Below, in pieces: positions 35,250 through 43,554 of a stretch of 52,402 bases of DNA. The translations under genes and the position numbers were made by a program. Origin of the DNA: Sulfurimonas sp. (GTDB taxonomy: Bacteria > Campylobacterota > Campylobacteria > Campylobacterales > Sulfurimonadaceae); the NCBI RefSeq assembly GCF_014859695.1, contig NZ_JACUTS010000006.1, positions 1 to 52,402 on the forward strand, read 5' to 3'. The notes beneath the pieces are model-generated. The model did not search any database. It was given only the letters and a program-made list of their open reading frames with translations, and was not told the DNA's origin. Each line of letters starts with the position of its first letter. The stretch's first letter is position 1.

Positions 35250-36831
35250 GCTTCTTCTCCTCAGAGTGAAAATCCGGTTTTTTCAGCATTCTAGTCGCTA
35301 AATAGGGTGTAAAGATATATGCAACAAAGAGAGATGCAATAAGCGCCACGGGAACATTCGCAGGAATAGGTTTCATAAACTGTCCCATCATCTGCCCAAC
35401 AAATGCCATCGGTACCATAGTCATAATAATAGCCAGTGTTGCTATATTTGTCGGCGGTCCGATCTCATCGGTAGCTTTGATCATAATATCATCAATGCTC
35501 TCATGTTGGGCCTCTTTTGAGTGAAGGTGTCTGTGAATATTCTCTATTACAATAATGGCCGCATCGACTAAGAGTCCAAGCGAGAGTAAAAACGCAAAGA
35601 GCGTTATCCTGTTTATGGTCTGTCCGCTTAAGTAGGCAACAAAAAGCGTTATCGCCAGAATTGCAGGAACCGTAAAGGTTACAATGAGAGACTCCCTCCA
35701 TCCAAGCACCAAGATAAGCAAGATTGCAATGATTACAATGGATAAAAGAAGGTGGTATACAAGTTCGTTAACCGCTTCGTTTGCTCTTTGTCCGTCGTTT
35801 CTAGTAATTACATACCCGATACCGTTCTTGCGAAAAAACTCTTTTGAGTTCTCAAGCTCGCTTTTTACCGCATCTGCAATTATTACCGCATTTGTGCCCT
35901 GAAGTTTTGAGACACTGAGTGTTACCTGGTTTAGAAGAGGAGAGAATTCTCCGTTTTCACCCTTTTTGCTAATGGTCGCAGATTTAAAGTTTTGTATATT
36001 ATGGGAGAGTGTTACTTTTGCAATTTGTCTTAGATATACGGGCGAGTTCATGTAGGTTGCAATGATTATATTGCCTATATCTTCTGCGCTCTCTATTGCA
36101 TTTTTGACACCAAGCATAATTATCTCATTCTCTTTTGTTCTGTTTTTTACTGCCGGAACACTGTATGCAAGAGATTGGACTCCTTGAACAATCTGTCCCA
36201 TAGAGATGTTATAGCCTGAGAGTTTATTGAGGTCCACTTCAATATTGAACTGCTGTTTGTCTCCGCCTTTTACCTCCGTAACCGCTACATTTGCCAGTCC
36301 GTTGATACGGTGTTGAATCTCTTTGACTCTGTCGTAGAGCTCAGTTTTGCTCATCTGTTTGTCTTTTGAGTAAAAAGCAACCGATACGATTGGTATGTCG
36401 ACATCTATGTCAAGCGGCTTGATTATAGGATTCATAGCGCCCCGGGGAAACATATCTGCATTTTGCATTATTTTGTCATAGACTTTTAGGTTTGAATCCT
36501 CTTTTTTCTCCCCGATATAAAATGCCGCGTTTACAATACCTACGTTATCCATCGCCATTGAGGAGATATTCTCAACCCCTTTGACCTCTTTTAGTTTTCT
36601 CTCTAATGGTTTTACTATGACTTTTTGTATCTCCGCCGCACTAGCTCCGGGAAGTGCCACAATGACCGTTGAACCGCTTACAACCATCTGCGGATTCTCT
36701 TCGCGAGGCATGATGTTAAGCGATAAATAGCCGATGGCGAGCAAAAAAATACCAAGAACAATAGTGAGAGGATTTCTTAAAAACCCCGCGGCAAGTCGTC
36801 CTGCAATATCTGTCGGTTTATAGCTGTTCAT
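35242..36831 (-). CDS. RND efflux permease, N-terminal half
   Basis: A 529-aa protein equivalent to TM1-TM6 of an RND permease: TM1 (NPLTIVLGIFLLAIGYLSL), periplasmic porter loops, then five membrane segments. TM4 reads GLLVDAAIIVIENIHRH: the VDAAI form is that of heavy-metal CusA-like pumps rather than the VDDAI of AcrB. After TM6 (TPYLATRMLKKPD) the frame ends within 13 residues, in the cytoplasmic linker. A run of six A lies just there; a one-base change would join the halves, but the downstream half has its own ribosome binding site. It probably acts with the adaptor and TolC-like protein upstream. Confidence 0.85.
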   Translation of the reverse strand: MNSYKPTDIAGRLAAGFLRNPLTIVLGIFLLAIGYLSLNIMPREENPQMVVSGSTVIVALPGASAAEIQKVIVKPLERKLKEVKGVENISSMAMDNVGIVNAAFYIGEKKEDSNLKVYDKIMQNADMFPRGAMNPIIKPLDIDVDIPIVSVAFYSKDKQMSKTELYDRVKEIQHRINGLANVAVTEVKGGDKQQFNIEVDLNKLSGYNISMGQIVQGVQSLAYSVPAVKNRTKENEIIMLGVKNAIESAEDIGNIIIATYMNSPVYLRQIAKVTLSHNIQNFKSATISKKGENGEFSPLLNQVTLSVSKLQGTNAVIIADAVKSELENSKEFFRKNGIGYVITRNDGQRANEAVNELVYHLLLSIVIIAILLILVLGWRESLIVTFTVPAILAITLFVAYLSGQTINRITLFAFLLSLGLLVDAAIIVIENIHRHLHSKEAQHESIDDIMIKATDEIGPPTNIATLAIIMTMVPMAFVGQMMGQFMKPIPANVPVALIASLFVAYIFTPYLATRMLKKPDFHSEEKKHV

Positions 36832-36840
36832 ACTTTTCCC

Positions 36841-37629
36841 CTACTCTATAACTATAGTAGCATACATGCCGGGATAGATGGATTTGTAAACATTTTTAAA
36901 AGAGATCTTGATTTTAAATGAGTGTGTCATAGGGTTTGAGCTCGGTATGATTGCACTTATGGTACCAATGGTTTTTATGTTTCGTGATGGAATATTTATT
37001 ACAACTTTTTTCCCCTCTTGTATGAGACTTAAGTTGTCTTCGCTAATCTCTGCAGATATTTTAAGGTTTGAGAGATCAGAGAGCTCAAGCGCAGGCATCC
37101 CCGGCATTGCCATCTCCCCAACATTGACATTTTTGCTAACTATTACCCCGTCGTTTGGTGCGGTAATATTTAGGTAGCGGTACTGGTTTTTTACCTCTTC
37201 ACGTTGCGCTTGCGCTTGAGCCACCTGCTTTTTTGAGATAATTATCATATGTGCAAGGTTATTTTCTGCAAGTGCGAGATTTTCGACCTCAAATTTTGAG
37301 ACCATATCTTTCTCTAGTAGTCTCCTATGTCTCTCAAGGTTTAGCTTAACGTTCGTGTATTGATTTTGATACATCTGAAGACTGAGCTGTGCTTGTGAGA
37401 TTGCAAGTTCTACTTGAATAAGAGCCGAATCTATCTCTTTTGAATCAATAGTATAGAGAAGGTCTCCCTTTTTTACTTCATCGCCCTCTGAGACTTTAAC
37501 GTCTGTAACAAAACCCATAAAACGGCTTGTAATCATCTTTTTGTTATCACTAATTACGGCGCCTGAGAGTGTAATTCCCTCAGCCATAAGTGAGGCTGCT
37601 ATGCCTAAAAGTAGTAGTAGTTTTTTCAT
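36841..37629 (-). CDS. RND periplasmic adaptor (membrane fusion protein)
   Basis: A 262-aa HlyD/AcrA-type adaptor. A signal peptide (MKKLLLLLGIAASLMA) is followed by the first lipoyl half (GFVTDVKVSEGDEVKKGDLLYTID), an alpha-hairpin (about 70-150), the second lipoyl half (ITAPNDGVIVSKNVNVGEMA) and a beta-barrel domain. It is about 100 residues shorter than most adaptors because the membrane-proximal domain is missing at the C terminus. No lipobox. It lies between the TolC-like gene (4-bp overlap) and the permease halves, so it should bridge pump and outer-membrane channel. Confidence 0.88.
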   Translation of the reverse strand: MKKLLLLLGIAASLMAEGITLSGAVISDNKKMITSRFMGFVTDVKVSEGDEVKKGDLLYTIDSKEIDSALIQVELAISQAQLSLQMYQNQYTNVKLNLERHRRLLEKDMVSKFEVENLALAENNLAHMIIISKKQVAQAQAQREEVKNQYRYLNITAPNDGVIVSKNVNVGEMAMPGMPALELSDLSNLKISAEISEDNLSLIQEGKKVVINIPSRNIKTIGTISAIIPSSNPMTHSFKIKISFKNVYKSIYPGMYATIVIE

Positions 37630-38990
37630 CTATTCTCTCCATTTGCTAATTTTTCAAGTGCGAAAACTCTCTCGTTTCTTTGGTTGATGGTCTGTTGCAG
37701 TTGAAGCGTTTTTTGTATCTCTTCAGACTGCTTGATTATGACATCGCTCATGGAAGCGAGCTTTTCTCTATATCTTGCTTCGTAGTTTTTATATATCTCT
37801 TGAGCCAGTAAAAGCTCTTTTTTAAGAGAATCAATATCTTTTTCAAGACTCTTTATCTCGGTTATTATCTTTTGTGCTGCAAGTTCAATGCCGCTGTTTG
37901 CAAGCTCTAGCTGGTTTTGCATCTTAATATACTCAAGTCTTGACTTCTCGACATTCGCGCTGTCTGAGCCGCCGCTAAAGATGTTCCATGAGAGCCTTGC
38001 ACCTAAGGTATATGCTTTGTGATCATTCGCCTCACCCAAGAAGGTGTCGTCTGCGGTGGAAACTTCGGCAAATGCTCCAAGTGTAGGGTAGTATGAAGCT
38101 TCAGATACCTTTACCATACTCTTTTTGATATCTAGCGCCTTTTTTGCCATCTCTATGTCTAAGTTTTTCTCCACTATCTCCTGCGCAGAAGCATCTACGC
38201 TTTTTGTCTCGATGGAGGGGGTTTGGATAGAGGTTACTTTTTGATTAAGCAAAAAACTGATGTAGTGGTAGAGTAACTCTTTGTTTGACTCCATTTGAGA
38301 GATAAGCCTTTCAACATTGCCTTTTTTTGACTTTACCTCTAAAAGGTCGGTTCTTTTTGCATACCCCTCTTTTATCATCTCTTTTGTCATATTTTCAAGC
38401 GTTTGAATGTTGCCGAGGATGACTTCAAGGTTGGATATCGACTCCTCCAAAAGAGCCATATCGTAAAAACTCTTTTTGGTCTCGTAAATCTTTTGGCTTA
38501 AGAGTTTTGACTTCTCAAGTTTTTTTATTTTTATGACCGACTCAGTTATCTCTTCGTAGTTTGAGATCATAAAACCGGTAAATAGAGGCACTTCATACTT
38601 TAGTTTGCTTTGGAAGTAGTTTCTTGAGCCGGGGTAGTTTAAGTCATTTGGTGGAGTTGTGTATTGGTCTGGCTGTCCCATATTGTTCATAAACTCATTT
38701 GCCCCAAAATCCCCAAAAGTAGCTTCTCGCGAGCTTAGTTTAAACCCAAATACATTTCCTGCATCATCACTTCTTGCAAAATCTTGAATAAAATCAAGTT
38801 TACCGTAGTGGTTTGCTGAAGCAGCTTTGGCATCTTGCAATGCACTCTCTATATCTATCTGCGCACTTTTTATCTCTAAATTTTGAGACTTTAATATCTC
38901 TAGCGCACTCTCAAGATTTAGTGATTGCGAGGCATTTAAAAGGGAACCGCCGATTGTTGCTATGAACATAAAAGTAAGTATTTTTTTCAT
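37626..38990 (-). CDS. TolC-family outer-membrane efflux protein
   Basis: A 454-aa outer-membrane channel component. A signal peptide (1-20, ending LLNAS) is followed by two tandem repeats of long amphipathic helices (LNLESALEILKSQNLEIKSA; VEKNLDIEMAKKALDIKK), the typical duplicated TolC fold, with SWNIFSGGSDSANVEKS as the second-repeat family motif. It is the first gene of the minus-strand efflux operon TolC-like, adaptor, permease N half, permease C half. AAGGATATGT precedes the ATG. The substrate is unknown. Confidence 0.88.
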   Translation of the reverse strand: MKKILTFMFIATIGGSLLNASQSLNLESALEILKSQNLEIKSAQIDIESALQDAKAASANHYGKLDFIQDFARSDDAGNVFGFKLSSREATFGDFGANEFMNNMGQPDQYTTPPNDLNYPGSRNYFQSKLKYEVPLFTGFMISNYEEITESVIKIKKLEKSKLLSQKIYETKKSFYDMALLEESISNLEVILGNIQTLENMTKEMIKEGYAKRTDLLEVKSKKGNVERLISQMESNKELLYHYISFLLNQKVTSIQTPSIETKSVDASAQEIVEKNLDIEMAKKALDIKKSMVKVSEASYYPTLGAFAEVSTADDTFLGEANDHKAYTLGARLSWNIFSGGSDSANVEKSRLEYIKMQNQLELANSGIELAAQKIITEIKSLEKDIDSLKKELLLAQEIYKNYEARYREKLASMSDVIIKQSEEIQKTLQLQQTINQRNERVFALEKLANGENR

Positions 38991-39022
38991 ACATATCCTT
39001 AAATCTGTTTAATTAAGCGGAG

Positions 39023-39028
39023 ATTATA
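39023..39028 (-). promoter_or_regulatory. -10 box for the efflux operon
   Basis: The minus strand reads TATAAT 33 bases upstream of the TolC-like ATG. The palindrome TTAATTAA (39009-39016) lies between it and the gene, near the expected transcription start, where a repressor could bind; this last point is speculation. Confidence 0.4.
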
Positions 39029-39085
39029 ACATATATATATTTTGATTATAATAAAATATATAAAACTTAATAATTATAACTTTTT

Positions 39086-40044
39086 TTACAAAAGTTTAAG
39101 CGCCAAGTGAAGATAAGATTGATTAAATCGATTGACCATGCTTGGATCTCTCATCATCATCTTAAGTGCATCGAATGATGAGTAGTGCGCTCTGTATGGT
39201 CTGTTGTTTGTAAGCGCGTCAAATACGTCGCAGATTGATAAAATAGAGGCAAAGTCGCTTATGTCATCTTTTGTAAGTCTATTTGGATATCCCGTGCCAT
39301 CATAGCATTCATGATGGTGCATAACGGCATCTATTATATAGGGGTCATGGATTTTGTTCTGCTTTAGTATTTCGACGCTATATTGGCTATGTTTTTGTAC
39401 CAGCGCGGTCTCATTAGGTGACAAACTTCTTTTTTTATATATAATATCTTTGTCTATTCTTTTAATCCCAATGTCATGCAAAAGAGCGGCAGAGCCTAGT
39501 TTTAAGAGCTGCTCATCGCTAAATTTTAGTCTATAACCCAGAGTCAAAGCATAGATGGCGACGTGCAGAGAGTGATTTTCAAGCATGTAGTCACTTAGCA
39601 TATGCGGCATAGTATTTTTTATAAAGGCATCATCATATTTTAAGAGATAAATAATAGCATCAATTATTAGCTCAACGCACCCAATATTTAGTCTATTTTC
39701 TTTATTTATCATAAAAATTTCAAAAAGTTGGTTGTTTACTTCATAAAGTAGTTGAAGCCTTTTTTTATGGTCATCTTTATTATATTTTATATAGTGCTTC
39801 AAGGTCTCACATGAGAGTATCTGTTTATCTTCATCTTTTTTGTTTATATAGAGGGCATCTTGCTTTTTTAGTTTGTCGTATAAAGCTTGTGTGAGAGCCG
39901 TACCTGCTTCAATTATGACAATATAGTCTCTCTCTCTTTTTTTATAAAAATATCAAAAAGTGTAACAGCCCCCACAGCAAGTGCATCAATATCTAGCAGA
40001 GTGTATGATTTTGCGTAATTTAGTTTGCTTTTTATAATTTTCAT
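39086..40044 (-). pseudogene. HD-GYP domain protein, frameshifted (c-di-GMP phosphodiesterase type)
   Basis: From ATG at 40044 the frame reads MKIIKSKLNYAKSYTLLDID and stays open for 44 codons, then stops just after a simple-sequence tract. The downstream frame continues at once (DYIVIIEAGTALTQALYDKL) through a helical region to an intact HD-GYP domain: LLHDIGIKR, HHHECYDGTGYP and SICDVFDALTNNRPYR. Removing two bases (one GA) gives a continuous protein of about 318 aa. The internal TTG at 39802 that opens the catalytic part lies in mid-sequence and has no ribosome binding site, so I read this as one broken or phase-variable gene. HD-GYP enzymes hydrolyse cyclic di-GMP. Confidence 0.7.
39927..39943 (+). 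repeat. Simple-sequence tract (TC)5 T7 inside the HD-GYP gene
   Basis: Five TC units (39927-39936) run straight into seven T (39937-39943); on the coding strand this is seven A then (GA)5. The two reading frames of the HD-GYP gene overlap exactly across this tract, so the frame break lies here. Loss of one GA unit restores the frame. Confidence 0.75.
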
Positions 40045-40134
40045 TTTCGAATTATAGCAAAGATTTTTTGGAGTTATACTTTATGGCTAAAGCAATATTT
40101 TGATAGAATACATTTTTTAGATAAAGGCGAAGTT

Positions 40135-40455
40135 ATGCAGAGCGTAGTTGATTCTCTTAGAAAAAAAGGGAAGATTTATAAGAAGATGCAAGAGATTGCA
40201 CCAAGAGATTTGGGTGTTAGAAACAGAATAAAAATATTTAAAGCCACCGATGTCGCCGGCTATTTTTGGGCAATTTTTGCGATAACACAAAAGAGCAAGC
40301 TCCTTATAAAAGATGTGCATAAATTTGAGGAGATATACGCAAAATTGGTTCTTTTTTATGGGCATAACTTCAAACACAAAATTATCTTTATAGATGCGCC
40401 TATCTGCTCAAAAGCAAAAGAGGCGCTTCTGGCACAAGGCTGGAAGATTCAATAA
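40135..40455 (+). CDS. Small protein of unknown function upstream of coaX
   Basis: A 106-aa basic protein with no signal peptide. Visible parts are KKGKIYKKMQEIAPRDLGVRN at the N terminus, a hydrophobic aromatic segment (VAGYFWAIFAITQKSKLLI, 40-58) and FKHKIIFIDAPICSKAKEALLAQGW. No family recognised. AAAGG lies 8-9 bases upstream of the ATG. Its stop shares a base with the coaX start (TAATG), so it heads an operon of itself, coaX, hisG and a methyltransferase. I assign no function. Confidence 0.7.
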   Translation: MQSVVDSLRKKGKIYKKMQEIAPRDLGVRNRIKIFKATDVAGYFWAIFAITQKSKLLIKDVHKFEEIYAKLVLFYGHNFKHKIIFIDAPICSKAKEALLAQGWKIQ

Positions 40456-41072
40456 TGCTTCTTTGTGATATAGGAAATACAACTTACCACTTTTTTGAGC
40501 AGGGGCACAGTTATAAAAAAGATGCAAAACTTTTTGACCCCTCGTCCATAAAAAAACAGGTCTATTATATCTGCGTAAATAAGCAGGTAAAAGAGCTTTT
40601 AGAGCCTCTTAAAAACTGGATTGACCTCTCAGAGTATGTAGATAGAAAAAAGTACTACGAGACGATGGGAATTGACAGAATCATGGCATGTGAGGCGATA
40701 GAAGAGGGCGCAGTAGTCGATGCCGGAAGTGCCGTTACGGTAGATGTGGTAAAAGAGGGCAGATTTGAGGGCGGTTTTATCTACCCTGGGCTCAGAGCAA
40801 TGAGCGAGTGTTACAAAAATATATCGGATGTGCTCGGCTACTCATTTAACTTTGAGCTTGATTTGGATAAAATGCCGAAAAATTCGCGTGATGCGATAAG
40901 CTACGGATATCTAAAGCTGCTTCAGGGCGAAGTAGAATCATACAAGATGGATATATATCTCACAGGCGGAGATGCTGCAGTGTTTGCAAAGATATTTCCA
41001 GCTTCACATGTAGACGAGACTCTGCTTTTTAAAGGGATGAAAAATATTATGAAAAAGGTCAATATATGTTAA
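40455..41072 (+). CDS. coaX: Type III pantothenate kinase
   Basis: First step of coenzyme A synthesis. The 205-aa protein has the ASKHA-fold motifs of CoaX: DIGNT (5-9, phosphate 1), GIDRIMACEA (72-81), DAGSAVTVDVV (88-98, phosphate 2) and GGFIYPGLRAM (106-116), then LTGGDAA (adenosine). It is at the short end for the family, as in other Campylobacterota. It overlaps hisG by 7 bp and shares a base with the upstream small gene. Confidence 0.93.
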   Translation: MLLCDIGNTTYHFFEQGHSYKKDAKLFDPSSIKKQVYYICVNKQVKELLEPLKNWIDLSEYVDRKKYYETMGIDRIMACEAIEEGAVVDAGSAVTVDVVKEGRFEGGFIYPGLRAMSECYKNISDVLGYSFNFELDLDKMPKNSRDAISYGYLKLLQGEVESYKMDIYLTGGDAAVFAKIFPASHVDETLLFKGMKNIMKKVNIC

Positions 41073-41695
41073 CAGTTGCACTTCCAAAAGGACGCATAGC
41101 GCAAGAGACGCTAGAGATTTTTGAGACAATATTCGGCGAGAATTTTGCTTTTGATGACAGAAGGTTGATTTTAGAGACGCCCAAGTTTCGTTTTTTGCTT
41201 GTTAGAAATCAGGATGTTGCAACATACGTATTTCATCAAGCAGCCGACATAGGTGTCGTTGGACTTGACACATTAGAGGAGCAAGGTTTAGACGTTGTCC
41301 GTCTGCTTGATTTAAAGCGCGGTATCTGCAAGGTCTCCATTGGGATGAAAAAGGGCGAGAAGTTTGACTTGAACAAACCTGAGATAAAAGTTGCCTCAAA
41401 GATGGTAAATATTACAAAACGTTATTTTGAGGAACGTGCGGTCTCTGTTGACATTATAAAACTCTACGGCTCAATTGAGTTGGCACCGCTTATCGGACTT
41501 GCCGACATGATAGTTGATGTGGTAGAGACCGGAACTACTATGAAGCAAAACGGTTTAGAGGTGGTGCAGGATATTATGACCTCTTCTACCTATTTGATTG
41601 CAAACAAAAACAGCTACATTGCAAAAAAAGATGAAGTTCTCGATATATACAAAAAGATAAACAGCGTAGTACAAGCGGAACAAAAAGCTAAATGA
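41066..41695 (+). CDS. hisG: ATP phosphoribosyltransferase, short form
   Basis: First step of histidine synthesis. The 209-aa protein has VALPKGRI (4-11), the PRPP-binding loop DMIVDVVETGTTMKQNGL and LKLYGSIELAPLIGLAD-like sequence before it. It lacks the ~80-residue C-terminal regulatory domain, so it is the short (HisGS) type, which in other bacteria needs the HisZ regulatory subunit; hisZ is not in the window. It is coupled to coaX (7-bp overlap) and to the following methyltransferase (ATGA overlap), and no other his gene is nearby. Confidence 0.93.
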   Translation: MLTVALPKGRIAQETLEIFETIFGENFAFDDRRLILETPKFRFLLVRNQDVATYVFHQAADIGVVGLDTLEEQGLDVVRLLDLKRGICKVSIGMKKGEKFDLNKPEIKVASKMVNITKRYFEERAVSVDIIKLYGSIELAPLIGLADMIVDVVETGTTMKQNGLEVVQDIMTSSTYLIANKNSYIAKKDEVLDIYKKINSVVQAEQKAK

Positions 41696-42375
41696 CAAAT
41701 CTTGACCTTTACGCAAAAGCCGAACATCTCCTAGGCATCGAAGAGGCTACCGAGGCGCTTTATGACCTCTACCGCTCAGAGCTTGATGAGTATAAGATAA
41801 AAACACTTCTTGATGTGGGATGCGGACGCGGCGGATTTATGCAGCGTATGATGAGCGATGGAGTAGTCTGCAAGGGAGTTGACCTAAGCCAAGTTATGGT
41901 TGATGAGTGCAGAGCTAAAGGTTTGGATGCAGAGTGTATAGATATAGCCGATGAGGGCGGAAAGTATGATGCGGTTGTGGCTATATTTGACGTGCTGAAC
42001 TTTTTAAATCAAGAAGAACTTTTAAACTTTTTAGATGCAGTTGAGGCAAGACTAAATGATGATGGAGTTTTTATAGCAGATATAAACACTCTGTACGGTT
42101 TTAGCGATGTAGCTGAGGGTACTATGAGCAGTGAAAACGAGAAAGAGTTTTTAGTTGTGGATGCCGTCTTTGAGGATGAAAAACTCTATACAAAGTTTAC
42201 TCTCTTTGAAAAAAACATCAACTCAACATATACAAAACATCAAGATACGATAGTCCAATATTTTCACAAAATCAGAGCTTTTGAGAAGCTCTCTTCTTTA
42301 AAGCTTGTAGAGAAACAGACCTTTTCGCTTTATGATACAAAAGATAAAACGCTTCTTATTTTTAAAAAGAGATAG
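41692..42375 (+). CDS. SAM-dependent class I methyltransferase
   Basis: A 227-aa methyltransferase. Motif I is LLDVGCGRGGFMQRM (39-53), followed by GVDLS (acidic strand 2) and a motif IV region YDAVVAIFDVLNFL. The C-terminal half is beta-rich (EFLVVDAVFEDEKLYTKFTLFEK), as in small-molecule methyltransferases. The substrate is unknown. It overlaps hisG by ATGA and is the last gene of the operon, ending at a hairpin shared with the convergent kinase gene. Confidence 0.8.
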   Translation: MTNLDLYAKAEHLLGIEEATEALYDLYRSELDEYKIKTLLDVGCGRGGFMQRMMSDGVVCKGVDLSQVMVDECRAKGLDAECIDIADEGGKYDAVVAIFDVLNFLNQEELLNFLDAVEARLNDDGVFIADINTLYGFSDVAEGTMSSENEKEFLVVDAVFEDEKLYTKFTLFEKNINSTYTKHQDTIVQYFHKIRAFEKLSSLKLVEKQTFSLYDTKDKTLLIFKKR

Positions 42376-42391
42376 GGTTTATCAATCTATC
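42371..42391. terminator. Hairpin at convergent methyltransferase/kinase ends
   Basis: GATAG (42371-42375) pairs with CTATC (42387-42391), with a weaker inner extension. It overlaps both stop codons. Short stem, no T tract. Confidence 0.3.
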
Positions 42392-43500
42392 CATGTTAAA
42401 AATTCTATTGTAAAAACTGCACCGTCTTTTCCATTGGAGGCAGTTATAACTCCGCTGTTTTTTTCAACAAGAACTTTTGCCAAATAGAGGCTGACTCCGG
42501 AGCTATTTTTTGTACCAAGAGAGGGGAGAAAAATGTCCTCAAAAGATTTGTCCTGTATGCCACCGCCGTTGTCCATTATGGTTATCTTTTTATTCTCAAT
42601 CTCTATGCGGATTTCTGGATTAAAAATCTCTCTTTGTTTCAAAACTTCTCTTGAGTTGTTTAAAATCGCGAAAATTACCTGTGAAAACTCGTTTACATTA
42701 CCATATACGGGCTCTTTTTCATGTGAGAGTATATATATCTTTATATCATCAAAATAGAATGTTCCTTCAATAATTGTCAAGATGTCGATAACGGCATCTG
42801 CAAGAAAGAACTCTTTGTTATCGGCTGATGGAGTATAGAATTTTTTAAAAGTCTCTATGGTCTCTTCTATAAATTCTATGATATCCTCAGAGCGCTTAAT
42901 TGATTTAAGGTACTCATCCTTGCTAACAACCGTATCAGATTGAAATTTTTTTTTCATAAGATTGTTGATCGATTCAAGAGACGCCAAGGGCTGCTTCCAC
43001 TGATAGGCAATATGCATCAAAAGTTCACCCAAAGCGGCTTGCTTTGACTGCTGGAAAATCATCTGCTCATTTATTTTGTTTTTTTGAATCTCTTCTTGAA
43101 CTCTTGATTCCAGATTTTTTTCATAGGCTCTTAGTTTTAAGTGTGTGTTAACACGTGAGAGAAGTTCATTTGGGTTAAAAGGTTTTATTATGTAGTCCAC
43201 GCCCCCCGCCTCAAAAGCCATTTGGATGTCTGAGGGTTTATTTTTGGCACTTAAAAATATTACGGGAATATGCGTTGTTTTTGGATTCTCTTTTAGCAGT
43301 CTGCATATCTCAAATCCATCTATATTATGAGTCATCGTATCAAGGAGAATAAGATCAATGGCACCATCCTCCGCAAGTTTATCGATGATCTCTGTTTTGT
43401 CTTTTAGCGAAATCAGAGTGTACTCTTTTAGTAGATTTGTGAGGGTATTAATGCTATCTGTTTCATCATTAACAACAAGGATAGAGTGCTTATTGTGCAT
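42382..43500 (-). CDS. REC-histidine kinase fusion with Tyr in place of the H-box His
   Basis: A 372-aa cytoplasmic protein with no membrane segments. An N-terminal receiver domain (1-122) has Asp12, the phospho-acceptor Asp54 (LLLDTMT), Ser84 and Lys106 (IKPFNP). A coiled coil (125-150) leads to the dimerisation helix GELLMHIAYQWKQPL, where kinases of this kind read IAHQWRQPL: residue 166 is Tyr (codon TAT). The ATPase domain is well kept (N box FAILNNSREVL, DNGGGI, GTKNSSGVSLYLAK). His163 is three residues away and is the only nearby substitute. AGGAG precedes the ATG. Output may be non-canonical. Confidence 0.85.
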   Translation of the reverse strand: MHNKHSILVVNDETDSINTLTNLLKEYTLISLKDKTEIIDKLAEDGAIDLILLDTMTHNIDGFEICRLLKENPKTTHIPVIFLSAKNKPSDIQMAFEAGGVDYIIKPFNPNELLSRVNTHLKLRAYEKNLESRVQEEIQKNKINEQMIFQQSKQAALGELLMHIAYQWKQPLASLESINNLMKKKFQSDTVVSKDEYLKSIKRSEDIIEFIEETIETFKKFYTPSADNKEFFLADAVIDILTIIEGTFYFDDIKIYILSHEKEPVYGNVNEFSQVIFAILNNSREVLKQREIFNPEIRIEIENKKITIMDNGGGIQDKSFEDIFLPSLGTKNSSGVSLYLAKVLVEKNSGVITASNGKDGAVFTIEFLTWID

Positions 43501-43537
43501 ATTAGTCTCCTTTTTCGCCTTGCTAAATAATGCAAGT

Positions 43538-43543
43538 ATTATA
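43538..43543 (-). promoter_or_regulatory. -10 box for the REC-kinase gene
   Basis: The minus strand reads CCTATAATACTTGC, 38 bases upstream of the kinase ATG, just after the stop of the phosphoesterase gene. Confidence 0.4.
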
Positions 43544-43554
43544 GGATAAAATGT

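Noticed and set aside
35242-35290. Programmed ribosomal frameshift joining the two RND halves
   Set aside because: The A-run is phased as AAA AAA, not as A AAA AAC for -1 slippage; the C-terminal half would need a +1 shift and it already has its own strong ribosome binding site and ATG.
35242-36700. Loss of the AcrB proton-relay Asp (VDAAI instead of VDDAI in TM4) as an inactivating change
   Set aside because: VDAAI is the normal form in CusA-type heavy-metal RND pumps, so it indicates subfamily rather than damage.
39086-39802. Reading the HD-GYP ORF as a complete gene starting at TTG 39802
   Set aside because: The frame is open and protein-like well upstream of the TTG, no ribosome binding site precedes it, and an ATG-started N terminus lies in the other frame across a simple-sequence tract.
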